A DNA stretch of 64,000 nucleotides, taken from Todiramphus chloris collaris (lineage: Eukaryota > Chordata > Aves > Coraciiformes > Alcedinidae). Below the pieces are notes generated by a model. The model did no database searches. It saw nothing but the letters and a program-made list of their open reading frames with translations, and had not been told where the DNA came from. The DNA lies in the NCBI GenBank assembly GCA_025345505.1, contig JANVCC010000073.1, positions 314,589-378,588 on the forward strand. The letters run 5' to 3'. Every line of letters begins with the position of its first letter. Position 1 is the stretch's first letter. Shown here one piece after another: positions 1 through 25,190 of this stretch. The position numbers and the translations under genes are program-made.

Positions 1-813
1 GGGTGTCTGTGCCAACCCGACTCGCCCGCGGCGGTGGCTGCCCGGGGCTGGTCCAACCCCTTTGTTCAGAGCCCACACAGCTCTCCCCAGCGTGCAGCCC
101 CACGGCCCCCGCTCGCCCTCCCCTGCCCACGCTGCTTCCGCTCTCGCTTTTGCAGATGCTTTGAAGCCTCGGCCGCCCCGGCTCTTCCCGCGGGATGCTC
201 TCGTTCATCTTCCAGCCTCTCCGTGCAGTGCCCGGGACAGCTCTGAGATCTGCTCGGGAGAGAGGCTAGCAAAGCTCGTGGCTTCTGCCCGAGTCCCATG
301 TGCTGCTCAGCTCGGAGCAGGACGGCTTGGTCAGGACAACCTCCAGCTGCCCCACGGCCAAGGGCAGGCTGGGGTCCCCTGGGACTGCTGGCAGCAGCCC
401 AGGCAGTGCAGCCATGGCTGGGCAGAGCACCCCAAAACTAAAAGAGGGAAATTTAGACCAGATCTAAGGGAGAAATTGTTGATGCTGAGGGTGCTGGGAG
501 CCTGGCCCAGGCTGCCCGGAGAGGTGGTCACTGGTGGTCCCATCCCTGGAACCGTTCCAGGTGAGGTTGGCCGGGGCTCTGCTCGCAGATGGCATTTCTC
601 CTTCCTCCAGCCGGAGAGGCACTGGGTGCAGGCGAGCCAGCCCGCATCTGTCCGCGTGGCAGGGCTGTCACCTCCCGCTCAGCTCAGCCCTGGCAGAGCT
701 GAGGCCCAGCACGGAGGATCCTTGTTGCATCTCCTGGGAGAGCCACGGAGCTGCTGGGCTGGGCGCTGCGCGTGTCCCTCCTAATGGCACCTGCCCTTGC
801 TGTCCCTGGCCAG
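1..813 (+). other. MID2: MID2 intron, 3' part (upstream exons off the left edge)
   Basis: GC-rich non-coding sequence ending with the acceptor at 812-813. I looked for the preceding 96-base coiled-coil exon and for RING or B-box cysteine/histidine patterns and found none, so they must lie to the left. The only repeat is a CR1 piece at about 434-590. Confidence 0.75.
434..590 (+). mobile_element. CR1 LINE 3' fragment
   Basis: Wording follows the CR1 3' region: 'aaactaaaagagggaaattt', 'agaccagatctaagggagaa', 'ggctgcccggagaggtggtc', 'cccatccctggaaccgttcc', ending in 'ggttggccggggctctg'. This is a truncated non-coding 3' piece inside the MID2 intron, in the same orientation as the gene. Boundaries are approximate to about 10 bases. 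Confidence 0.85.
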
Positions 814-14742
<13,929 letters not shown>

Positions 14743-14960
14743 GCTGCCCTGCCCTGCCCATGCCCCGCGGTGGCACCGGTGATGCCGGCGGGTGCCGGCA
14801 GTCGGGGTCGGCCGGCAGCTGTGCCGGAGAGCCGCTGCCCGCCGCTGCGCCCCGGTGAGCGAGAGCCTTCCACACACAGCTCCACATTTTTCTTTAAGGG
14901 GAAAGAGAAAGAACCTCTGGCGGCGGCTGAAAATAAACTCCCATTGGCGAGCTCCGCTTG
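14743..14960 (+). other. MID2: MID2 3' untranslated region (minimal form)
   Basis: Sequence from the stop to about 20 bases after the AATAAA at 14932. It is GC-rich, with no other open reading frame of note. A longer 3' UTR using a downstream site cannot be excluded. The next strict AATAAA on this strand is near 21,190, and ATTAAA variants are near 18,856 and 18,898. Confidence 0.55.
14932..14937 (+). terminator. MID2: Candidate MID2 polyadenylation signal AATAAA
   Basis: Canonical hexamer 190 bases after the MID2 stop codon, within an A-rich stretch. A G/T-rich downstream element (gcttgcgtgcgagtg) begins about 20 bases later. Inferred to be the proximal cleavage site; no transcript evidence is available here. 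Confidence 0.6.
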
Positions 14961-15304
14961 CGTGCGAGTGCAGCTTCTGCAGCTCCTTGGCGCTGTGCTC
15001 CGAGCGCTCCCGAAGCGATGGTCACCTGGATGGTTTTGTCTTTCCTGGGGGGATGGAGAGGCTGGGGCAGGTTTTCAGGTGACCTTCTGAGGGGCTGCTG
15101 TGGTCAGGGGGAGGCCTCGTGCATCCCCGCAAGGCGCAGGCTGGAAGAGGAGGGATTGGTGTTCTGGAGCTTGTTGGTAGCTTGTCTTGAGAGCCAGGTG
15201 GGACCTGAGCAGCGTTTTCTGGGGAGGACTTTCTGTTTGGCTGAAGTTCAGCAGCTTCTCTGATGTGGTAGGTGATTGCAGGGTCCCGTTGGCGTTGGCT
15301 ACAT

Positions 15305-15335
15305 GGCAGATGGTGGTTGGTGGCAGATGGTGGTT
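15305..15335. repeat. 17-bp unit tandem duplication
   Basis: The word 'ggcagatggtggtt' occurs at 15305 and again at 15322, spaced by 17 bases. Very short minisatellite-like duplication without apparent function. Confidence 0.7.
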
Positions 15336-16698
15336 ACGTGGTGCAAGGTCTACGAGAGCAAAGGCAGCGCCGAGGAGGATGGTCCCGCTGCCTCTCCCGG
15401 CCACGTGCTGCTGCTGGACACGCTCCTGGTGCTCGGCTGGCTTTGAAGGCCCACACTGGAGGGCAGCTGAGCGTGAGGCCCACCTTTGGGATCTCTTCAG
15501 GAGCAAGCTGGGGAGCATCTCACACCTGGCAGAGGTTTGCCAGATGCTCCTTCCCAACACAGGGTCTGGTTGTGCCCCATGTCTAGCAGCTCCCCATAGA
15601 CCTCCATTAGTTTCATGTCTGGTGTCCTTGCAGAAAAAACCCATCTCCCTGCGCTGAGCAGATGGTCGAGTCCTGCCCGAAGACCATCTCTGTGCTTTGT
15701 GACCCAAAAATCTCATTTTATGGCCACAAGTCATGGCTCTTGGTTTGTTCTCCACTATGGTGGTGTGAATGTGGAGCCTTTCTGTTTGCTCTGTGCCAGA
15801 GGACTGAGTCTGTCCCAGGGGCTCAAGCCCATGGTTACTGGGAGCTCTTCGGCTGCCACCGGTGCTCCCAGTAACCACAAGCACCAAGTCCGCTGTCCAA
15901 GCTTCATGTGCTTTAAAGACAGGAGGAGCTGGGCCGGGCACGTCGGTCCCTGTGTCACGGGGAGCAAAGATCCAGCGTGGGCACCGGCAGCCGGGGCCTG
16001 TGGCACGGTGCGGGGCAGGCAGGGTGTGGGTGTGCATGCGGTGCCCACGGCAGCAGCATGGCGTGGTAGGGATGCCAGGGGAGGAGCGGAGGTCAGGTGG
16101 CACAGTGGCCCAAGACGGGCTGGTGCTTGAGCTTTGGTCTGTGGTGTTGGAAACCCCCTTTCTCTGTCATCTGTCGGGTGCCTCGGTGGCATTGCCTGGG
16201 GCCCTTCGGGCTGTGATCTCCCTCCTGCTGCCTTCTCCTTTCTGATTTGGGACCTTGCTGACTGGCAACTACTTCGCAGCCCAGCCTTGGGGGGTAGGGT
16301 GGCCAGTTTAGGCAGGGTGACAGAACTTCCAGCCTTGTCCCACAAGGACTGTGGGAGAGGCTGGTTTAGCTCAGCTGGAGCCGGTTGACCCTGCTCAAAA
16401 GTGACCTGGCCTGGGGACACCAGATGTCATGTCTGGTGGTGGCTGCAGTCAGGCGATGCTTTGTCCAGGGAGACTGTGTGTAAAAAGAGCCCGTTTCCCG
16501 GCGCAGTACCCGCCGCACGTTCTGGTGACTGGTTGCGGGCATCCCCTGCAGGGAAGGGACCTGCTGCCTGCACTGCCGGGCCGAGGGTGATGTTCCCCCT
16601 GGTCCAGGCTGCTTGCCTGCAGAGCTGGCAGGGGCTCGGGTGGGCAGCGCATCCCTCCCGAGTGGGCAGAGCAGTTTTATCAGCTTCTTCAAAGAGGT

Positions 16699-16828
16699 GT
16701 TCAAATCCAGGCTAGACGGATGGGGCTCTGAGCAGCCTGCCCTGGTGGGTGCTCTCCCTGCCCGTGGCGGGGGGGTTGGAGCTGGGTGGCGTTTAAGGTC
16801 CGTTCCAACCCAAACCAGTCTGTGATTC
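16699..16828 (+). mobile_element. CR1 LINE extreme 3' end
   Basis: Reads 'gttcaaatccaggctagacg', 'gatggggctctgagcagcct', 'ggggggttggagctgggtgg', then 'ttaaggtccgttccaaccca' and 'aaccagtctgtgattc'. This is the conserved last 130 bases of CR1, ending at the usual octamer-like 3' terminus. 5'-truncated copy. Confidence 0.9.
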
Positions 16829-17784
16829 AGTGTCTTCTGGCCCCACAGGCGGCAGCGCTGGGGGGGAGGGGGATGCAGCGGGGTCCCGTCTGCCCTTCCC
16901 CACAGCTCAGCACACAAACACGATTCGTTTTCCGAGGAAAAAGTTGCCGGTTTCGGTTGGATGCTGTTTTCAAAGCCGCGTGGGGGGTGCTGTGAAAGTC
17001 GTTTCCCCGCTTGCCGGTTCCATCCGGGGCCGCTCCTGCTGTGCCAGCCTCAAATGAATGCCCGAGCACTGGAGATGGATTTTAGCGTTTGCAATCTGGG
17101 TGCCCAGCGTTCCACTGGCACCGGCACCGCTTTGACTGGCTGATTGCTGGAGGACTCGGCGCACCCGTTAACTCAGAGCACACGAGCCATTAATGTGACG
17201 TTTGCACCTGATGAAATTGCACTAATCGCGGCGGGACCCCCTGCACGCGTCTCGACCGGGGCCGGGCGGGAGGATGCAGCCGGGAGCTCGCGTGGCCATG
17301 TCCCCAGGGGAGCCCTGCACCCTGAGCAGGCGGCCCTGGGGACAGGGCCCTTTCTGGGGCACCCTCGTTTTCCTGTCCCGCTCTTGGCGAAGCGGAACCG
17401 ACCCACGTGTTGGCAGGAGGTGGGAGAAGCAGCCTGCTCCCCGCTCCCTGCCGGGTCAGCGATGCTCCCCGGTGCCCCCCCGCCACGGCGCACGGGGACG
17501 CAGCAGCAGCTCCGGCCACTCTGAGCCCTGGGTCATCGATGGACACGTTTCCCACGGCCCCTGCGGGAGGGCAGGACACGGGTGGAGGGTCGGGGGGGTC
17601 CAGGGCTCCCCGTGGGGCCGGGTGCTGCTGCTGGCTCCTCTGCTGCGGGTGACCCTCTTGTACAGTCTTGGGATGTGGTGAGCTCCTGGTTTCTGCGCGA
17701 CCCGTCAGACTCTCCTCTTCCACAGCTAACGTGCCCGGTTTGGTTCTGGTTTGGGGGAGGGATGTTCTTCCTGGTATGTTTTAT

Positions 17785-17893
17785 CCCTTTTTTGTTGGGT
17801 TGTTTTGTTTTTTGTTTTGGTTTTTTTTTTCAGCTTTTTGTTAATGTGTGTATATATATATATAAAAAAAAATATAATATAATATATATATGT
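17785..17893. repeat. T-rich tract followed by (TA)n microsatellite
   Basis: Poly-T/G tract (17,785-17,831) followed by TGTGTGTA and alternating TA with an A9-10 interruption (about 17,845-17,893). Low-complexity sequence. AT-rich tracts of this kind often mark the end of a long 3' UTR or a transcribed region, but nothing here proves that. Confidence 0.85.
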
Positions 17894-20300
17894 TACTGGA
17901 CATGTCTATGTGTGGCGAAGGTTGCGCAGTGTGTGACAGCCCTGGTGCTGGGATCTCTGTCCACCATGGTTGGTGTTCTCCAGACCTCTGACAGAATGCA
18001 GGCTGTGACCTTCAGGGTCACGGAGTCACGGGTACGGTGATAGATAGCAACCCAAGAGAAAAGACCTTTAATTGATCTAACCCAGGGTGAGGATGAGAAG
18101 CCAGCTCAGCAGGGTCAGGGGGTGGTGGGAGGATTTGTTCACCCCAGGGGCTATGCTGCAGGTCATGGCTGCTCAGGAGACCTCAAACTCCTGGCTGTGC
18201 ATCCAGGTACCACCCAGCAGCAGCACCTCTTGTCCTGGGCTGCAGCCCAGAGTGGAGAGCCCGTGGGGGTGGCAGGTCACACGGGGAGCTGAAGCCCCAC
18301 CAGAAAAGTCCGTACCCCTAAATACTTGGCACTCTGCTGCCAGCCCCAGGGCATGTCATGCAAAGGTGCCTTGTCCAGGTCATCAGGGCACCGAGTGCTC
18401 CAGCCTCCCCTTCCCCAGCCTTTGCTGGAGATCTCGGAGTGCTGCCCGGATGCTGCTGGAGCCTCGTTTCTGCCACCCCTGAGCCCAGGGCCTGCTCACG
18501 CACCTCAGGAGCTGTGGGAGGGCAGGGATGGGGCTGGCCCTCGCACCGTGTCCTCAGGGTCTCCTCCAGAGCCCAGGTGGGCTGGGACCCCTGCCTGGCC
18601 CCATCCTGTCCTGGCTGAGACAAAGCTGGACCTTGTGCAGGGGCTCTCCAGGCTGAGACTGGGGTGACTGGTCAGAACTCTGCCCCCCATTGCCTGGAGA
18701 AGAGGCAACAGCAGATGGTGGGGAGCCCAGGACCTGCCCCACCAAGGGGCGATGGAGGCGCACAAGCCCCCAGGAGACAGAGCCCACCTTTGTGAGTATA
18801 AGTGCCTGAAATATTTATTAAGTGGAAAACATATGGTGCAAACCAACACTGTAGAATTAAATATTTCTTACTTTATTCCTTTGCTCTGGGCTTTTTCCCA
18901 TTAAACATTAACCACCAACACATGGAACCTGCCCTCGAGATTGAGTAGCTGCTTTCGTTATGGGACAAATCTGTGGCATTTGCATTATCTCGGCCTGCTG
19001 CTCCCGCTGCCTGGTGCCGCTGACAAACAACGGTAACGAGCTGCTCGCTGGGGCCTGGCACTGCTGCTCCTGCCTGGTCCAGGCAGCACCGTCGGCGCGA
19101 TGACAGCCCCGCTGAGCCAGAGCCCCCCAACAAGCTCCTGCTGCAGCTCCGAGGGGTCACAGCCTCTGCTTCCAGACCTTCCCTGGCACTCCCTGCCCCA
19201 GGGCTAGGCAGTCCCAGACCATCTGCAGCCTGCCATGTGGCTGTCCCACCCCCTTCCCCAGGCTTCGCTCCAGATGGCCTCCAGTAAGTCCAGGGTTTGG
19301 GCAGAGGGCTCCTGATTTGCTTCCTTTGTCAGGCGTGATCACAACTCTGAAGTGTTGGAAAGGAGAAGTTCTTCAAGCCGCGACCCATTTGGGGACAGCA
19401 CAGGGGCCAAGAGCTTCCAGAGGGCACCCGCAGCGGAGGAAAGCCTGGGACCATGGCTGAGGTCTAGGACTGCTCCTTCCCTGCTGCGACCCAGGGGATG
19501 AACTGCTGATCGGGATCACGGCGTTGGTGGGTCAGGCTGGGACTGGGAGTCACTGCCAATGCACAGGGAACTCGCCACTGGTTGGGTGGGTTTAATCCCG
19601 GTGTCTGAGGAGCTGGCAGGGTTGGGAGCTGCTGGGAAACACTGGGAAATTGGCTGTTCCAGGGGTGCTGTGAATCACACCCTCCCTGTCCTGCTGCTGC
19701 CAGCGAACGCAGGGGAGCTCGCCCCATCCGCACCTCTCTCCGTGTAACGACTGCATTAATCAGGGGAAGGAAACATGTCTGGGTGTGGGGAGGGAGGCCC
19801 TTGGCAGCCTCTGAGGCTTCTCAGAGCTGAGCACCATTAGCCTGACGCTGCCATCCCCCAGAAGGAAGCACCAGGCATTGGCTGGTGGGATGAGGAGCCG
19901 ATGGCCGGTGGGATGAGGAGCGCCCGGGCAGAGCACAGCAGGGCAGGAGGCTCGCTGCATGGATGGGTACCGAGCCCAGCGGTGCCAGGCAGGGGGAGCG
20001 GGAAAGGCTGGGTGGGGATCCAGGGCAGAGGGAGAAGGGATGGTAACGGGTCAGCCTGTACTGGGGTGATTGCCCCAGACACAAACTTGGCAGTGTCTCC
20101 TCTCGTGTCCTCTGGCTGTGCCCAGAGCCTCTGGAGGGTAACCGTCATCACCAGGGGTCCCTCCTTTCTCCTGCTTGACCCTCCAGCCTGCATCCCAGGG
20201 CAGCCCCTGGATGAGCTCCTTTCACCCCCCTTAGCAAGCGGGGCATGGTCCAGGGCTCTCTAAGCTTCACCCCATGGAAAGGATGTAACTGCTGGTTGTC
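17894..20300. other. Intergenic, no gene recognised
   Basis: Unique, mostly GC-rich sequence. An AT-rich patch at 18,800-18,930 holds ATTAAA on the plus strand (about 18,856 and 18,898) and TTTATT, a minus-strand AATAAA, near 18,814 and 18,872. It could serve as a polyadenylation region for transcripts on either strand. No exon of a known protein was recognised. Confidence 0.5.
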
Positions 20301-21600
20301 CTTATTTTTACGAAGCAGCTGGTGCTAGCCAGGGAGCAGCAAGGAGCTTTTTCCTTTCTTCTTGCTTTATTTGCTGTGTTTCTCCATTAACCTCTCGTTT
20401 CTAGGAAACAACAGCTCCTGTTGATGGGCACCTGTAAAGTCAATTTAAACCCATTACTGACCCGGCGGGTCGCTTCGTAGAAAGGAGACTTCCCTGAGAA
20501 GATGAAATGAGCTTTGCTGCTGCTTTCCAGGAACGTGCTTTTAAACACATGAGGCCTCAATGTCACGAGCGTCACAAATCAAACTGTAAATTGCTTCCTC
20601 GCATCAGCCGGGAGGGGAGAAATCACCCGGCAAATGGTGAGCGTAAGGAAGGCAGCCGGGGTCGGGCTTTGGGGGAGCCGGGCAGGTCGCTCTCGCCATG
20701 ACAGAGCTCCGGGCTCCAGGGCTGGGGGCTCATCCTGAGACCCCAGGGTCTGGGACTTCGGGGACGTAGGAGGAGGATGGTTTCTAAGGTGCTCCGTGGG
20801 TGTGGGAGGGCTAGCGGCGTATTTTGGGGTGGACTGAGGGGAATGTTGATGTTGGCTTTTTGTTTTTTTATTTCCTCTCAAGTTCGTGACACAGGAAATT
20901 TGAAAAAGGTTCCTCGCCAAAGCTCAAAAATCGTAGTGACTTCATGGGAGCCCTGGGGCTTCAGTCCTTCTCTGGGAAGCTGAGAAGCAAAGAGACAGGA
21001 TAAATTGCTATTTTTATACAGCAAGTGACATCAAGAGGCTGCCTCATCTGTTCCTGTCTGCTAACAACAATGGCTTGTGCTGAGATGCGATAATCTGAGA
21101 GCAAGGAATACAAAGCTGCACTCCCTCCATCCATGAATGAAAATCCCTTTAACCGGTGAATTCACTCCAGGTTAAAAAACCAAACAAAATAAATCCAACA
21201 AAACCAACAGTTTAATAAATGGACAAAGCAGAAAATTACACCCCTGAGCTGTTCACGGGCTGCATGGGGTAGATGATTTATAGTGTCTGTGCTACATTGT
21301 CTGAACTGGCCCCAAATTAGTCCTCCTTAATAGAACTCTAATTGAGGTTTTAAACACTCCTCTGAAGTATCAGCCCCTAAAATTGACTGTTCTTGATCAT
21401 TAGACACATCAAAGCTTCTCTTAACAAGCTGCAGATCCATCTGGCTGCAGGATGATGGACAATCCCCAACATGAGACCAGAAAGCCTGTACTGGAGTATT
21501 TCTGAACTTCAGAGGAGGTGATTGAAGGAGTGTTTGGGCAAGAGCACTCCTGCTTCTACAGCCCGGCATCTCTCAGACACCACCAGTGGGTACCAGTGCC
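20300..21600. promoter_or_regulatory. Candidate non-coding regulatory island (AT-rich)
   Basis: GC content falls sharply here. A SOX-type AACAATGG core is at 21,066-21,073, and several ATTAG/TAAT-containing words lie between 21,190 and 21,350. There are no long open frames, no repeat-family wording and no microsatellite. In bird gene deserts such low-GC unique islands are often conserved elements; conservation itself cannot be seen from one sequence. Confidence 0.3.
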
Positions 21601-22361
21601 TGGGGCTGAGGCTGGCACAAGACTGGCGATGCTCCTGTGCAGACCATGCTACCCAACCTGGCCTCTGCTTGGGAAGAAGATCCTGAGCCCCAGCTGAGCG
21701 AGCCTACGGAGCCACGAGGTGATTATTTTCCTCTTGGAGACCCAGGGGAAAGCAAATAAAATGTGAAGCGCCAGCCCAAGCGCGGGCAGACGTGGGCTGG
21801 GCAGCAGCCGCTCAGCAGGACGTGTGGGTGGCAGGAGGGCTGCGGGCAGCTCCCGAGGGGCCGGGCAGAGCTGCAGGAACACCCGCTGACCCTCCGGGGC
21901 AGGGCAGCCGGGAACCATCTTCCAGCCTTTCGGTGGCATCTGCGAAGCTAACCTGGCCCCTCTCCCGGGACCGCCAGGCCAGGGCTCCTCAAGCATCCCT
22001 CCAGCTCCGGAGCCGGTCCGCTCGGTCGAGGCAGGAGCAGCACAAAGACTGTTAAATGGAAACGAGTCCAGTTCTCCATGGCAACGAGTGAGAACTGGGT
22101 CAGCTGCAGGAGGCGAGGAGCCAAGCGCTCCCATCAGCTGCCAGAGTAAACACCCAGAAAGGCGCACAGAGCCCTGGGGAACGAGGGGACCCTGAGCCCC
22201 GGGTGCCTCAGCCCCACAGAGATGAACCACAGCCCCCCCCGAGTGTCACAGAGCGCAGTGGAGTCCCCAGCCCTGCCCAAGCTCTGGGGGACGTCAGCAC
22301 CCCAGGGCACAGGGAGAGGAGTCCCGGGAAAGCCCAGAGTGCCAAAGCTTCAGTGCCAGCT

Positions 22362-22435
22362 CCCGGGGGTGCACCAGCACACCCACAGCTCTGCGTGTCC
22401 CGGGGGTGCACCAGCACACCCACAGCTCTGCGTGT
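22362..22435. repeat. 37-bp unit, two tandem copies
   Basis: 'cccgggggtgcaccagcaca' starts at 22,362 and again at 22,399, each followed by 'cccacagctctgcgtgt'. The two copies are identical over nearly the full period, so the duplication is recent. The following sequence (22,436 on, 'cccgaggtgcagc') begins a diverged third unit. Confidence 0.9.
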
Positions 22436-23542
22436 CCCCGAGGTGCAGCCCCCGAGCACAGACATCACAGACATCCCTCCATGGCCACCGTCTCCTGCCT
22501 GACTTCTCCGCAGCTGTGCCCCAGGAACGTGTCCTTCCTTCTCTTTCCCAGCCATGCCGAGCCAAGTGCTCCTCTCTGCATGGCCCCTGCTTTCCTGGCT
22601 GGAATTTGGCCCTTTTTTATTCACAGGCTGACAGACACTGCCAGGAGTTCTCTTTGCTGAGGCCATCCATGTGAAAATCCTCACTACAGCTCGCTCAGGG
22701 ACGGGGACGGAGCCGCCCCAGCTCGCTGCCTTCGATCAGCTGGATGCAGCAGTGCCAAGCCTGGACCTGAGCGATGCAGCCGCTGCCTTCACCCCTGTAC
22801 TTGGGATCCTCGTGGCCATGGATTCATCATTATCCTGCCTCCAGCGTAGAGGTGCCCTCTCCAGATGATCCTTCATCAATTACCAGTGATGACAGGGCCA
22901 GTTCTGAGGTGTCAGAGCAGAAGGGATCGACAAAGTGATTTGAAGGGAGAAAGCTCCTGGCTGGGGGGACTGGCAGAGCAGCAGGCAGCCCCTGCTGCCC
23001 CCGGCCATGCCACGGGCAGGGGCACCAGCTGGGCTTGCGCAGCAGATGCCATCACGCTGTGCTGCTTCCGTACGCTTTTACGCGTACGCAGCCAAATTAA
23101 ACATCAGCTGCAGGTTCTGAGAGCGGCAAGAAAATTACCATCAGACTTTGTGCAAGGCCTGTCAGAGCTGTGAATTCAGCTGCTGCGTTCGCCAGCTGTT
23201 GCGAGGAAGCATCACCGCTTTTGGCCGATCCAGTAGTTCAGATGGCACTTGGGCTCTGATATTTTGTGTACCAAAAATGGGGCAGTCATCTGTCAGCTCT
23301 TTGCCCTTTGCTCGTCATTAAAAGCCCTCTGTTCCCTTTCCAGCTGTCTTGGTGTGTGACCTCGATGTGAATAAATTCTCTCAAGTAGCATCTTCATTTG
23401 TAAAATGTGCTGCTTCTACCTGGTAATGAATTAAACACACTCTTAACATTTACACAGCACCTTGAGAGCGGAAAGGAAGGGCTGTTGACGAGAGGATGAC
23501 AGTGTCACTTCAGCTCAGGGGTGCACAGCGACTGCACAAACA

Positions 23543-23557
23543 CAGCAGCAGCAGCAG
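23543..23557. repeat. (CAG)5 trinucleotide run
   Basis: Five uninterrupted CAG triplets followed by CAT. Short, intergenic and without a coding context. Confidence 0.9.
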
Positions 23558-24150
23558 CATCCTCTGAGACAACCGGCACCCCTTGAGCCTTCATCCTCGC
23601 ACCTCGCTGGGGCCCCCGAGCCCTTCTCCTCCCCCCTGATACCCTCGTGGGCTCCTTTGCCAGGTGGGACTCTTGTCCTGGGTTATGGTTTAGTGAATGT
23701 AAGGTGAGCAAATCCTCCTGCACCCACAGTTCTGTGGGATCTGGGGTTTGCTGTCCCTCGTACCCTCTGCACAGCCCTCCCAGCACAGCTGCACTGCCCC
23801 AGAGCTCCCAGCCCGCCCAGTATGGGCTGCAGGGCTGTGTTCAACCTGGGCTTCACCTTAAACCCCCTGGAAAGGGGAGGCCCTTCTGTCCACGCTGCCC
23901 TCGCTCCTCCGTGACCAGCTCATGGAAGCTGCTGTTTCAAGAAAGGCTTTCGGGAACAAAAGGTGCGTGTTTTCTCTGAAGGCCAGGGGCAAGCTGCCAC
24001 GGGGGCAGGGCCAGCTCCTCGCGTGCAAGAGCTGTGGCCCAGGGTGGGCACCGCTTGGAGCAGACCCGGGCGAGGGTCTCTCTGCAGCTGAGGCTGTGCC
24101 CTCCCCTGCGGCCCCCGCTCGGGGCTGTCGCCTCGGGCTGCAGGGTGGGC

Positions 24151-24190
24151 TGGGAGCTCCTGGGAGCTCCTGGGAGCTGGCTTGGGAGCT
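24151..24190. repeat. 10-bp unit tandem repeat (tgggagctcc)
   Basis: Two exact and two imperfect copies of tgggagctcc in a row from 24,151. Small minisatellite in GC-rich intergenic DNA. Confidence 0.85.
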
Positions 24191-24954
24191 TGGCGACTTC
24201 CAAACAGCACCTCAGCTCAGCTGGGTGATTGCCCAGGAAGGAAAAGACTCTCCCGTGGCTGTGCCCGCTGACAGCAAGCTGGGTTTGCACTTCAGAGCAA
24301 AGCCAAGGGGAGGAAAGGGGGTTCAGGAGCTAAAAATGGGGTCGCGGGCCAAGAGCCACGTTTGGTGGGCTGGTGCGAGTCCCCGGGGCTGGCAGGAGCC
24401 TGGCCTGGCCAGCCCTGGTCCAGGACCTGCACACAGTGTGAGGGACGCGGGAGCTCGAGGGTCAGAGACCTGAGAGCGCTCTGAAATGAGGAAGAAATGG
24501 AGCTTCACTGACAGAGAACGCTTTCTGAGCCGGACCGCCCGCCCACCCGCGAGGTGCTCGTGTGCAGGTCCTTCACTGCTTCTCCAAAAGGGGAGCTTCT
24601 CACCACCGTGTTTGCACCCGGGGTAAATCGGGGCCATTTCAGGTGCAGGGGGCTGCCCTGTGCTCCTGCTGGGCCAGCTGAGACCTCCTCCCAAAGGGGT
24701 TCCTGTGGGCTTTTGAGCTCCATCCTTTGAGCAGCGTTCCCAGGGTGAGCCCCTGCCCCTCTGGACGGGCTCCTGCTGGCTCGGTGGCAGCCGGGCAGGA
24801 GGGAACCGCTCCCTGACCCTCCTGTCCCACACCCCACTTCTTAACCGGGGCTTCTCCATCCACAGCTCCAGACCACTGCTGTCGGGTGGCATTGCACTTG
24901 AACCCCAGAGCTGCCCGGTCAAGCCGTGGACCTCAGCAATCGGAAACAAAGGTA

Positions 24955-25190
24955 GCATAGGAATTTGTAATTAAATTGCCATTAGATGGGTAACAGATTG
25001 TCTGGCAGCTGACAGTGAGTGAAAACGCTCCATTCTGTCATGTTTTATCAGCATGAAAACTATTTGCAAGTGCTCTAATTACATTCCTAATTGCCAATGT
25101 GATTAGGGACCTGCAGCTGTTCATTAAACATGTGTCACCCTCAGCCAACAATCTGTAGGAGAGAATATTTAATTAATTGAATAGGGCACT
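24955..25190. promoter_or_regulatory. Candidate conserved regulatory element rich in homeodomain cores
   Basis: Abrupt AT-rich island between GC-rich flanks. TAATTA lies at 24,968-24,973 and TTAATTAATT at 25,169-25,178. Between them are several CTAATTA, CATTAGA and GATTAGG words, and CAGCTG E-boxes at about 25,007 and 25,115. No coding potential or repeat wording. This composition is typical of developmental enhancers in bird intergenic DNA; function is inferred. Confidence 0.4.

Larger units (their letters stand above)
14961..17784. other. Intergenic, GC-rich, no gene recognised
   Basis: Open frames up to 342 codons occur here (for example 15075-16103 minus). They lack any recognisable domain, splice context or codon pattern and are best explained by high GC content. 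A CR1 tail lies at 16,699-16,828 and a 17-bp duplication at 15,305-15,335. It may include distal MID2 3' UTR. Confidence 0.6.
21600..24950. other. Intergenic, GC-rich with small tandem repeats
   Basis: No gene recognised. It holds a 37-bp duplication (22,362-22,435), a CAG run (23,543-23,557), a 10-bp triplication (24,151-24,190) and a lower-GC patch around 23,040-23,470. An RFX X-box-like palindrome, GTTCTCCATGGCAAC, is at 22,071-22,085. Confidence 0.5.

Noticed and set aside
15075..16103. 342-codon minus-strand open frame
   Set aside because: Low-complexity translation of GC-rich intergenic DNA without family resemblance.
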